Assembly: GCA_964638895.1 (NCBI GenBank)
Contig: CAZWYY010000018.1
Span: 1-57,144 of the forward strand
DNA: 57,144 nt
From: JAFGGG01 sp964638895
GTDB taxonomy: Bacteria; Spirochaetota; Spirochaetia; SZUA-6; RPPD01
Direction: 5' to 3'
This document shows positions 1 to 8,987 of this stretch, one piece after another (the first letter of the stretch is position 1; each line of letters starts with the position of its first letter). Made by a program: the position numbers and the translations under genes. The notes under the pieces are model-generated. The model searched no databases and was not told where the DNA came from. It was given only the letters and a program-made list of their open reading frames with translations.

Positions 1-859
1 GCTCTTCATCACTAAGTTTCTTAAAATTATCCACGATTTCGGCTCTTTTCTCCTCCCTTTTCTCCTCATCACTTGGTAATTCTATCCATGGAGTGAATGT
101 ATTATCCGTACCCGGCTTTTTTAAAACCATGGCCAACGTCTGGGGCGTAATGGAACACACACCTAATGCATTATCAATCTGGGTACCCGGTGCTAACAAG
201 TCGGTCTCTCCGTTCAACTCCGCCGCGGCCGCGGTCATTTCATCATCACGCTCGAACCAACCTTCCTTTGGTGTTCTCATAATCGATGCATAAGTGATTG
301 CAGCAATAAAGATCGGATTGACATCTACCCCAACGGCGGGTTTAGGAGGAGATATCGCCTCAAAAATATATTTTCGAAAGTTATTAATCAACTCTCTTGA
401 TGTATTTTTATCACCCCCCAAAGCACCCAGACTCTTATCTATATTAAGATGTTTGAGGAGATCTTTACTTTCCAGAAACAATTCAAGACCCGGATCCAAT
501 TGGACAATCACTTGTTTCAAAGTTAAGGTTTTTTTATCGTCATCATGAACAACTTCCACACTGGTTTCAATCTCCCCAAGAAATTCAGGTTTAACATCAA
601 AAATACCTTTATCCGTATCATTTTCTTCCTTAACAACCTCTTTTGTTGATACTTTGGTTGTCTTCCAGTTATATTTCCAGTCATCTCTCTCTGCTTCAGG
701 GACATTCTTTACAAATAAAACATAGTCTATCTTTGAATTTACTGTGATTGGTGATGTCAGATAACATATGAGTACATAGTCGCCGTCTTCCACATGTTGC
801 CCCAACTCCGCGGGATTTAAATTTAACGGTATCCTGCTTTCCGTATTCCTTACCGCCAT
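1..859 (-). CDS. Large unknown protein, third gene of the giant-protein operon (3' end off window)
   Basis: Reading the minus strand from the ATG at 857-859 gives an open frame of 286 codons that runs off the left edge, so the C-terminus is missing. The start has purine-rich SD-like sequence upstream and lies 12 bases after the stop of the 652-residue gene, so the two are probably co-transcribed. I do not recognise a family over the whole length. The N-terminal 100 residues look like a beta-rich domain. Around residues 225-245 the segment NALGVCSITPQTLAMVL resembles the region of lysozyme-like transglycosylases that follows the catalytic Glu, but no complete fold can be traced. Codon use is clearly more A+T-rich than in the two upstream partners. 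The translation is direct; any function is inference. Confidence 0.7.
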   Translation of the reverse strand, partial: MAVRNTESRIPLNLNPAELGQHVEDGDYVLICYLTSPITVNSKIDYVLFVKNVPEAERDDWKYNWKTTKVSTKEVVKEENDTDKGIFDVKPEFLGEIETSVEVVHDDDKKTLTLKQVIVQLDPGLELFLESKDLLKHLNIDKSLGALGGDKNTSRELINNFRKYIFEAISPPKPAVGVDVNPIFIAAITYASIMRTPKEGWFERDDEMTAAAAELNGETDLLAPGTQIDNALGVCSITPQTLAMVLKKPGTDNTFTPWIELPSDEEKREEKRAEIVDNFKKLSDEE

Positions 860-871
860 AAGACCCTTCTT

Positions 872-2830
872 CTACTCCCTTAAATAATCAAACCTCAGCC
901 CGCTTGAGCCCTCGCCCCTGCCGCTTGTTACCTTCCTGCCCAGCCAGACGTAGGTCCTGCCGTCGATCCACCTTGCCCGCTGCCGGGTCAGTACTACCTT
1001 CACGCCGGAACGGGGCACGCTCTCCTCATTCAGCCAGAGAAGGGGCGGGTCCAGCTTGCTGCCGCCGATTATCCTTGTCATGGGTTTTATTTCCGCAGGC
1101 TGATCATCATCCTCATTTCTTATCATCTGCGCCTGGCGCAGACGAACGGAAAATTTGTTGGTACCGGGCAAACCGCTGTTTTTGGCATTCAAGGGAATAA
1201 AGGGGATCCAGTTTTCGGGCACGGTGCCGGCAAGCCGGTACTGCGGAACATCACTTTCACGTTCCGCACCCTCATTCGTCTCCCCCTTTAACACGGCGAT
1301 CTTCCGCTCAATCTCCCTTATTTCCGTACTATAGTTCTGTTTCTCCGCTTCGGTTAACGCCGGGTCCTGCAGCAACGCTTCTATATTTTTTAATTGAGTT
1401 AATAATTCTTCAAGATCGTGTTTTTTCCGGCGGTCATGCGCTTCAATCTGGGCCTCAAAACCGTCCACCGGCTTGCCGCGCCCGTTTTGCACGGTGTGCT
1501 CGATGGCGAAAACCATATTCGCCTGTTCATCACGGATGAAGCGCACCTCCTCAACAGGACCGGACTCCTCCCTGTCGCCGGGCGTCGGCGGTATAAAGAG
1601 AAAACGGTTTTTGTCGGCATCGGTCCCGTTGCCGCCCGCAAGGGTGAACAATTCCCAGCTTTCGGTCTCCGCTGTCCCCCGCTCGAATACGGGATCGATC
1701 TCAACCACCTCCCCGAATACATTGTACACCGTGAGCGAGTTTAGTTTGGCCACGCTTCCCACGGGCAGCTCCAGGGGAAAATAGTACCAGTCGTCCGCGT
1801 ACGTCAGGGCAAACTGGATAAGCATGAACTTACACAGTTCGTCCTTGCCGGGATTAAGCCTGGCCAGGTTGACGTTATAATCCTCGAAGGTCCACCAGCG
1901 CTCGTTCGGTTTGCCGGCAAAACCCACGTGGGTCGGGGTAACGGTGATTTTTTTCAACTCCCCGCCAATGCCCGCGGCGGGTACGCTCTCAAGATCGCAG
2001 GAGTACCAGTCAAGGTCGCCGTTGCGGTAGTCCGCGGCAGTAATCTTTGTGGACGGCTGCCCGCCCGCAGCGGCTGCTGCGGGGGCGGTTGAAAGTGAAA
2101 ACTCGTAATCGAGCTCATTCGCTTTCCATGCCGTTTTTTCATCTTCCCCGGGCCGGGAATACAGGGCCGTATACCATTGTTCCAGGTCGGTGAACGCTTT
2201 TTGCAGTTTTACGCCATCGATATCAAACCCGGCAGGCAGTGCCGGAAGATCATTTTGAATATATTTGTCCAGCAATTTTTTACCGTCGATTGCCCTCCCC
2301 TCCATCAGGTGTAAAAGGCGGTTTGTCTCGTAGTCGACCGTGCTCGGATCTTCGGGCAGCGTTATCCCCATGTAATCTTTTTTACGATAGAGGCAGATCA
2401 GCGCGTTCGCCTGCGCTGAATCGGCACGGCCAGAGAACGCCCGCAGCAAAAACCGTTCAAACTGCTGTCCTGTCCGAATACGGGTATGGATATTGTCACA
2501 GGCCGGCTCACGTTCCACAATGGTCTCAAGCGGGGGGCATGAGCCTACGTCCAGCGCGGCCCCGGACCGTCCCAAGACAAGACTTTTCAGGGAGTCGACC
2601 TTGTATTCCACTTCAATCCGCGAAGGGGAGCCGTTGTCCTCACCGATAAACTCACCCATCTGCCACTGCCTGGCGAGCATCCAGAGCGGGTCCGCGATCC
2701 GGGCCTCAAGCCCCCGCTGCACGGCCTCTTCCGAGCGGCAGCGCATTTCAAGACGGGCGAGTGTGAGGAACAGGTTATTGAACTCCGGTGCTACGGCTAT
2801 TAATTGTGTAAAATTCTCGACATTCGACAT
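872..2830 (-). CDS. 652-residue protein of unknown function, partner of the 1845-residue protein
   Basis: Start ATG at 2828-2830 has a good ribosome site (AAAGGAG on the minus strand) and sits 16 bases after the giant upstream gene. The N-terminal third has ARIADPLWMLARQWQMGEF (about residues 45-63). From memory, this motif recurs in uncharacterised proteins of cyanobacteria, myxobacteria and actinobacteria that sit next to a very large partner. Residues about 485-535 are Glu/Lys/Leu-rich and probably coiled coil. The C-terminus has the repeated elements PENWIPFIPLN, ARWIDGRTYVWLGR and GRGEGSSGLRFDYLRE. There is no signal peptide or membrane segment. The pairing suggests a complex, but I know of no assigned function and give none. 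Confidence 0.85.
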   Translation of the reverse strand: MSNVENFTQLIAVAPEFNNLFLTLARLEMRCRSEEAVQRGLEARIADPLWMLARQWQMGEFIGEDNGSPSRIEVEYKVDSLKSLVLGRSGAALDVGSCPPLETIVEREPACDNIHTRIRTGQQFERFLLRAFSGRADSAQANALICLYRKKDYMGITLPEDPSTVDYETNRLLHLMEGRAIDGKKLLDKYIQNDLPALPAGFDIDGVKLQKAFTDLEQWYTALYSRPGEDEKTAWKANELDYEFSLSTAPAAAAAGGQPSTKITAADYRNGDLDWYSCDLESVPAAGIGGELKKITVTPTHVGFAGKPNERWWTFEDYNVNLARLNPGKDELCKFMLIQFALTYADDWYYFPLELPVGSVAKLNSLTVYNVFGEVVEIDPVFERGTAETESWELFTLAGGNGTDADKNRFLFIPPTPGDREESGPVEEVRFIRDEQANMVFAIEHTVQNGRGKPVDGFEAQIEAHDRRKKHDLEELLTQLKNIEALLQDPALTEAEKQNYSTEIREIERKIAVLKGETNEGAERESDVPQYRLAGTVPENWIPFIPLNAKNSGLPGTNKFSVRLRQAQMIRNEDDDQPAEIKPMTRIIGGSKLDPPLLWLNEESVPRSGVKVVLTRQRARWIDGRTYVWLGRKVTSGRGEGSSGLRFDYLRE

Positions 2831-2846
2831 CTCATCTCCTTTGCCG

Positions 2847-5800
2847 CTAGGGGGTTACCCTGGCCCATATTTCAAACAGGGGTATGGGGTCGTCACCGGA
2901 AACATCTATCAACGCGATATTATCCGCATGTAAATGGATTTTTCTTTTTGACGACGAAACAGAGGTATGGAAACGCAGTACCGTCGCGCCCTGCCGGTTT
3001 TTGGCGGTTATTTCAAGCCGCAGGGAGCCGATGGGTAATCCCAAAATCGTGGTCCCCCCGACAACCAACTCCACCAGATCAAAACTCTGCTCCATCTGTA
3101 TTTCAATCCCCCGTTTTGATACACGGAGGTACTTGTCGGAGCCAAAGAGCTCTTCCTTAATTTCAGCGTTTCCCCTTGCCGTGAAGGTAAAGATCCCTTC
3201 GCTCCTGTCTGAAAAATCGGTATGCTCGGGGAAAAGCGCAAAATCGATATGTTGGTCCACCCTTCCGCTTAACAGCTCCTCCAGCCCGGGCATATCCGTC
3301 TGCCGTGCCCATTCGGGATTGGCAAGGTCGGGCGGCAATATCGCCAGGGGGAAGAACTGTCCGATCTTACTGTTAAACGCGTCAATATCCACGGTACGTA
3401 TTTTGGCCAGGTCAATGGTGCTGTTTACAATATCCAGCAGGGTATCATAGGTCCACGGCGTATGCTCCCCGGTCCATTTGGGCGGGACCGCCAGCAACAG
3501 GGCCTGTGGGGCCTGGTTGTTGGGGCTGTCATACTGGAAACTCACCCCGGTCCTGCGCACCGGGTCGGGAATCCATTCCGACCAGTCATCTATCACCAGA
3601 CCTGCAATCTTTTTGGTGAAGTCCACTGTATGCGGAGAGGCGTACACAAACGAGAGGACCCCCCGTTCCCTGCCTTCCTCCGCCAGCAACGCCTTTCTTG
3701 CTTCGGTTTCCCGGTCGGTCAACCCGGCATATATCTCTTCGTCGCTTAAGGCTATCCAGCGCCTGTTGTTGTCAAAGGGAAGCTGCAGCACATGCAGCCC
3801 TACCGCTTCCGTATTCTGTATTTGAAATGAATCACACTTGGTCTCGTCGGTTACCCTCGGGCTGCGCCACGCATCATATACCATCAGGGCGGTTTCCCAT
3901 TCATGGAGCGGCCGGTGGGTCTGGGCCGCCTGCTGTAGCCAGAGCCGTATTCTTGATTCATCCGCAGGACCGAGAATATCGTCCTGGCTCGACGCCTGGT
4001 CCAGCTCGTCCGCATTGACGGGGACAAGAACGGGCAATGTAATAAACCCGCCTCCGAACAATACCTTCATCGCCCGGATTAATAATTTTACGGCATTCTC
4101 GGTATCCGGGTCCGCCCCCTCCGCCGGGCTCATTTTCTCGTCAGCCTCGTTTACAAGCTCCCCGCACGCGATAATCCGCGACAGGATCACCTTTCTGATG
4201 GACGCTTTTCTGTCCGGATGTTCATCGCGTAAGGGAGATGGCGGCAAACACCCCTCAACCCCCCATGCGCATACCTCAAAGAAAACATCCGTGTCGTCAT
4301 TATCGGGTTGCAGACGCGGATCGGTGCTCAGTGCCGTAAGCGCGCTCAACGCACCGGCAACCCTGCTACGCAGCTCAGTGAAATCAAACCCATAAGGGGG
4401 AAGGACCTCTTCATCTTCTTCATTATTGTGTTCCCCCTGTTCCGGCGTTTCAATATTCGGGGGTGCCAGGCACACCGCCCGGGAAAGCGCGGCATACACG
4501 TACCTTGCCAGATCAAGCGCCTGGCCCATGCTTTTTTCATACCCGGCGGCGACCTCCCAGAAGTCAATTTCGATTTCACAGTTCGGATCAAGCAAGTTTT
4601 GCTTTCGCACGTGGTACTTAATTCGCTGCTCGATCTCCGTTTCACCGGCGCGCCTGTCTTCGGGCCGCGGTGAATTATACCCCAAAGATCCCGTTATGGC
4701 GCCGGGAACGGTCCCGGACAGGTAGAGAAAATCCAGCGGGGTAATATTCAGATCATCAAGACCGACCACCTGGGGTTCGGACACGGTAACCAATCCGGCA
4801 AGCTTCAGGACCGTGGCGGTGCCTATGCCGTCGATACGGGTCAGTTCCGTAACATCCTTGAATTTTCCCCGTGCCGCGGGTTTGCGGTCATTAATTATCT
4901 CCCGGGCCAGTGCCCGGCCCAATTCGGGAAGCGCCTCGAGCTCAGCTTGCGACGCGGTATTTATATCAAGGGGAGTACAATCATTCCCGTCACCGTCTTT
5001 TTGGGAATATATCCGGGCCGTACAGGCAATGAGCGACATATCGCCAAGCACATCACTGAACCAGTTTGCTAAAACCGGTTCGGCTTTTTCCCGCACACCG
5101 GCAAAAGCATGGGCACTGTGATTAAACAGCAAGCAGAACCTGTGCGTATACGGCGTGCCCGCCGGCGGTGACTGGACGGAAAACGGCTCGGGCGGTTCAA
5201 TCTTCCCGGCCATAGCGTCAAGGGCCGCGGCGCTGCGCTCATAATTACCCTGGACCGCGTGGTACGTACTTTCGTACAGCAAGAGGTCGGTGAAGGCATC
5301 AAGGGTGTCGATCAGGTTGTTCAATTCTTTTTCCACATCATTGTCCAGGTTGTCCGGATCAATTCCCTTGTTCGACCATTTATCTTTTATCTTTTGTTTG
5401 TCTTCATTATTATTATATGAGGTCCAATCCTGGACCAGGGTAAGACCGTCGACCACATTCCTGGGTAACACGATCTCGGCGGCTTCTTCTGTTTCTGTTG
5501 TTTCCTGCGCGGATGTGGTTTGTCCAATTACCGGATACAGGGCACGGAACTCATCTATGTATTTGTCCTTTATCGCCTCATGCAGGCCCCTTTCAAACTG
5601 ATACCCCAAAAGCGCTCCCAATCCCTGTCCCTGTTTTAAGCCGTTAATCAGGCGCCAGGCCTTGCGGACCCGCTTTGAGTTCAGGTTGATGGCGTACGCG
5701 TTCCCCTCTTCATTGTCCTTCTGCGTGAGATAGGCGTTGCGCAGCACGGCACCGGCCGCGGCCTGGGCCAGTGATTGGGCATGGATATAACCGCCCGGCT

Positions 5801-8384
5801 CGCCGCTCAATGAGCGGACGTCCCGTGTCAGGTCTTCGGTCCACCCAAAAGCGCCGATATATAAGCCGTGGTCGTATCCCGGCCTCGAGCGCATGGCCGA
5901 AAGTCTTTTGGTTGCAAAGGATGTCAGCCACGCATCCAAGCGGTGGGTATGCAGGTCAAGGACGTCCCTGACCGGCCCCTCAATTTCTTGTGGTGACAAC
6001 GTACTGCCTTTCAAATTGACAACGGCTTTGCAGACTTCACGGTCGGCATAGACCACGCCCAGACAGGTAATCAGTTTTTGGTTCAATCCGACGCGGTCGT
6101 TCTCACTAACATGCACCTCCGCTATAAAACAATCTTCCGGTGCCCGTAGTACCTGTTGCAGAGCATTTTTATCACCGTCGCTTGCCAGGATAATCAGTTC
6201 GGCGTCTTTTTTGACCTCGTCCCCTTTTTTAACGTGGATTTCGCGTATGATATAATTGTCGATTTTTACCGCTTTCAGTTCCTTTACCGCGAACTTGTAA
6301 TCCTGCAGTCTCAATTCGGCCTTTTCCAGTTTCTGGTAGCGCAGTGCCGCGCGCAATAGATCATAAAGCAGCGGTTTTCCCGCGGAAAGCCCGGGGATGG
6401 TATTGGGATCGGTAAACTGCTCCAGGTAGGACAGGGGATGTTCGGCACCGGGATCAAGTACCAGGGGAACCGGCAGGTCCGCCCCCTCGTCCCAGGCAAA
6501 TAATTTCATTGCCGGTGAATCGGTTAACTGCTCGGGCGCTATCCCGAGCTCCCCGGCTATGTCTGTCAGCAATACTCCCGAATCCCGCAAGGTCTCGTAT
6601 AGGGCGCGCCCCCAGACCTTTAGCACGTTATCCGTGGTGCCCAGCGGCGGCATCTCTTCAAGCAGCAGATCTATTCCCATATACGTCAGCAGCCAGTTAA
6701 CAAACCTGTCGTCGACCAATGCCCGTATTGTGGGTTTTACCGACACGGGCTGCATGGAAAGGACCTGCATCAACTCCTGGTCCGTGTCTCCGCTTTTTCC
6801 GATGCGGGGAACAAGCTCTTCATCCCGGGCAATCTGAAGCCATCTTTTATACAACTGCAGCAGCACGCGGTAAAAACCATTATAAAAACCGGGTACATCG
6901 GAAAAATCCCACAGCGAGGGAATATTCATGCCCTTACCGCCGGACCGGGGAAAGACCTGCCCCCCGGGGCTGATATCACCGATTAATTCAGGACGGATGG
7001 GATCGATATTATCCAGGGAGGATGCCTCGTAGTCCTGAAGGGAGGTAACCGGGAGAATTCCGTACGGCTGCTTTCCCACCCTCACGGCGGCGAACTCACC
7101 TCGCGCCTTTACATACCTGGCAAAATGTTTCCAGAGCAGCCAGCGCCCCTCCCTTGAAATCCTGTTGTTCAATAAAACGGCAAAAAAAGAATCACCAAGC
7201 GCGGGCCACAATGCGGTTTGGACGTCTTCGGAAATTCCCGGCTCTTGGGCGTCCGCATACCGTACGTTCTGGAAGGTTTGGCCGTCAATGCCCAATGCCC
7301 GGGCCGTTCTTTTACCCATGCTGTCATAATCGAGAATCGACCGCCGCCGGTATTCCACATCGTATTCCCCCGTTGCGTCTTCCCGGTCGGCGCTGTAACC
7401 GGAATCCGTGTCTCCGGTATTGTTGGAAGGCGTATTGTAGGGCACAAACGAGAAGCCCGAGGTATAGCGATGGCTATGCAGCAGGTGCTGCAGGGCGTCC
7501 TGCGTAGAAAAAGGATCGGTATTCTTATTCATGCCTATGGCCACAATACGGCTGAACGGCCCGTTTTCACCGACCGGCAGTTCGATTTTCACCGCCATGC
7601 CCGCTTTTTCCGCGGACGCAAAATCAGCCACCCACAGCGATTCGCCGTCAAAAAGCGTGTCCTCATGGTTCGTTAAATTCGCCGGATTGGCTATTATAGG
7701 CAGTGTGGAAGGAACACGATTTCCCCTTTTTGAATATTTGCACACGCCGTCCTTATACACACAGACAAGAAAATGATCCGGCAATAGCTGAAGTACCGGG
7801 GAGTGCTCCCACTCGTCGCTTTTAGTTTCAATTTCATCAAGATCCGAACCGGTTAATCTTTTCAGGTAAGCGGCCCGCCTGCTTCCCACCTTGGTCACAA
7901 GTCCACGCCAGACGCTTCTTTTCTGCGCATCCGTTGTTGCCCGCGCGTATTCTTCATTATACCGGCGGGCAATCGTTACCTCATCCGCGGTCAGGCGCGG
8001 GTCATGTGCGTTGACGGAAGCGCTATCAGGATACAGACGAACCAACAGGTAATTGTCTTTGAATCTTGTTTCAAGGCGAACGGGAAAGAGCAGGACCGGA
8101 AAATCTTGAGAGGGCGGCGTTAAACTGTAGTAGATGTCGTGCAGGGTATCTACACCGACTCCCGCAATATCATCAATCTGTTTGACGGAAGTGAAGCTCT
8201 TTTTCGGGAGAGAATTCCTCTTTTCTATTATTTTCTTTGCAAGCCGGGGACGAATACCGTATGCTTTGCCGGAAGCACGTAGGTAATCCGGATCATCTTT
8301 AATACGCTCGACAATTTGTATAGGATCGGTTACCTTGTTGAAGAAATCAAGAACTTGTCTATTTCTTTCCTCATCCCAGTTCAC
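2847..8384 (-). CDS. Giant 1845-residue protein with two helix-hairpin-helix modules and a biotinyl/lipoyl-like insertion
   Basis: GTG start at 8382-8384 with AAGGA upstream; first gene of the minus-strand operon. Residues about 35-90 form a helix-hairpin-helix-like region (IDDIAGVGVDTLHDIYYSL). Residues about 1130-1200 form a second, ComEA-like one (DINTASQAELEALPELGRA, then TRIDGIGTATVLKLAG). Around 700-775 two consecutive segments, IREIHVKKGDEVKKDAEL and IAEVHVSENDRVGLNQKL, look like the halves of a biotinyl/lipoyl-like hammerhead, but without the modifiable Met-Lys. About residue 1060 is YHAVQGNYERSAAALDAM, a motif I associate with large uncharacterised partners of the ARQW-type protein encoded next. 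No signal peptide or membrane segment is visible. Function is unknown; HhH modules can bind DNA or serve as protein joints. Confidence 0.85.
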   Translation of the reverse strand: MNWDEERNRQVLDFFNKVTDPIQIVERIKDDPDYLRASGKAYGIRPRLAKKIIEKRNSLPKKSFTSVKQIDDIAGVGVDTLHDIYYSLTPPSQDFPVLLFPVRLETRFKDNYLLVRLYPDSASVNAHDPRLTADEVTIARRYNEEYARATTDAQKRSVWRGLVTKVGSRRAAYLKRLTGSDLDEIETKSDEWEHSPVLQLLPDHFLVCVYKDGVCKYSKRGNRVPSTLPIIANPANLTNHEDTLFDGESLWVADFASAEKAGMAVKIELPVGENGPFSRIVAIGMNKNTDPFSTQDALQHLLHSHRYTSGFSFVPYNTPSNNTGDTDSGYSADREDATGEYDVEYRRRSILDYDSMGKRTARALGIDGQTFQNVRYADAQEPGISEDVQTALWPALGDSFFAVLLNNRISREGRWLLWKHFARYVKARGEFAAVRVGKQPYGILPVTSLQDYEASSLDNIDPIRPELIGDISPGGQVFPRSGGKGMNIPSLWDFSDVPGFYNGFYRVLLQLYKRWLQIARDEELVPRIGKSGDTDQELMQVLSMQPVSVKPTIRALVDDRFVNWLLTYMGIDLLLEEMPPLGTTDNVLKVWGRALYETLRDSGVLLTDIAGELGIAPEQLTDSPAMKLFAWDEGADLPVPLVLDPGAEHPLSYLEQFTDPNTIPGLSAGKPLLYDLLRAALRYQKLEKAELRLQDYKFAVKELKAVKIDNYIIREIHVKKGDEVKKDAELIILASDGDKNALQQVLRAPEDCFIAEVHVSENDRVGLNQKLITCLGVVYADREVCKAVVNLKGSTLSPQEIEGPVRDVLDLHTHRLDAWLTSFATKRLSAMRSRPGYDHGLYIGAFGWTEDLTRDVRSLSGEPGGYIHAQSLAQAAAGAVLRNAYLTQKDNEEGNAYAINLNSKRVRKAWRLINGLKQGQGLGALLGYQFERGLHEAIKDKYIDEFRALYPVIGQTTSAQETTETEEAAEIVLPRNVVDGLTLVQDWTSYNNNEDKQKIKDKWSNKGIDPDNLDNDVEKELNNLIDTLDAFTDLLLYESTYHAVQGNYERSAAALDAMAGKIEPPEPFSVQSPPAGTPYTHRFCLLFNHSAHAFAGVREKAEPVLANWFSDVLGDMSLIACTARIYSQKDGDGNDCTPLDINTASQAELEALPELGRALAREIINDRKPAARGKFKDVTELTRIDGIGTATVLKLAGLVTVSEPQVVGLDDLNITPLDFLYLSGTVPGAITGSLGYNSPRPEDRRAGETEIEQRIKYHVRKQNLLDPNCEIEIDFWEVAAGYEKSMGQALDLARYVYAALSRAVCLAPPNIETPEQGEHNNEEDEEVLPPYGFDFTELRSRVAGALSALTALSTDPRLQPDNDDTDVFFEVCAWGVEGCLPPSPLRDEHPDRKASIRKVILSRIIACGELVNEADEKMSPAEGADPDTENAVKLLIRAMKVLFGGGFITLPVLVPVNADELDQASSQDDILGPADESRIRLWLQQAAQTHRPLHEWETALMVYDAWRSPRVTDETKCDSFQIQNTEAVGLHVLQLPFDNNRRWIALSDEEIYAGLTDRETEARKALLAEEGRERGVLSFVYASPHTVDFTKKIAGLVIDDWSEWIPDPVRRTGVSFQYDSPNNQAPQALLLAVPPKWTGEHTPWTYDTLLDIVNSTIDLAKIRTVDIDAFNSKIGQFFPLAILPPDLANPEWARQTDMPGLEELLSGRVDQHIDFALFPEHTDFSDRSEGIFTFTARGNAEIKEELFGSDKYLRVSKRGIEIQMEQSFDLVELVVGGTTILGLPIGSLRLEITAKNRQGATVLRFHTSVSSSKRKIHLHADNIALIDVSGDDPIPLFEIWARVTP

Positions 8385-8512
8385 ACTTTTTCCTTATATA
8401 CATTTCAATAACTGATTTATGTTATTCTAAGAGATAAATAGTTAGAATACAACAACTTTTTTTTAATTATCCGAACCTCGAACCTGAATAAAGCCTTCCC
8501 TACCGTCCATAG

Positions 8513-8770
8513 ATCCGCCAGCGCCTCCCCGGGCAGCCGTTGCGGCGACTACGTGGCCTGTCGGTGGCGCAATTGAAAACGCTGTTCAATCCCACCCCCA
8601 TGGGCATGTCCTGGATCAACCCCCTCTCACTGGTTCGTAACGCGCTCCTGGCCGCGGGCAACAGCGGCAATAAAATCCTGGTACCCGCCGTAACGCCCTA
8701 CCTGGCGCATGAATACGAGGTGTTAAGCGACGCGGCGCACTGGTCCATGGCGCGGCTGCTTGCATGCTGA
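8513..8770 (+). pseudogene. 3' remnant of a queG-like (epoxyqueuosine reductase) gene
   Basis: A frame open from 8513 (after a TAG at 8510) to TGA at 8768-8770 encodes about 85 residues with no convincing start or ribosome site. The end, SLVRNALLAAGNSG then AAHWSMARLL, resembles the HEAT-like C-terminus of QueG, where RNALxALGNSG and HAAWALxRL are typical. The preceding LSVAQLKTLFNPTP matches the linker before it. The iron-sulfur and cobalamin domains are absent, so this is best read as a truncated leftover. The rest of the 8385-8987 gap is A+T-rich on both sides; 8771-8987 presumably holds the promoter of the next gene, but no clean -35/-10 pair stands out. Confidence 0.5.
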
Positions 8771-8987
8771 CGGGCGCGTGATAGCACTCTTTTCTCATTT
8801 GATACAACCTGACCTTGATCTCAGTTCTTTTAACGTCAAACTGGTAGTCCATGTAATAATATTATACTTGTTGCCGTGCATGACATGGAAATACATGTGG
8901 TCCCCGTTATTCTTCTTGTGCTGGCTTACTTTATATGATAAATTCCATAAAACTAGTTATTCCATTTAAAAATAAAAGGAGGTCTTC

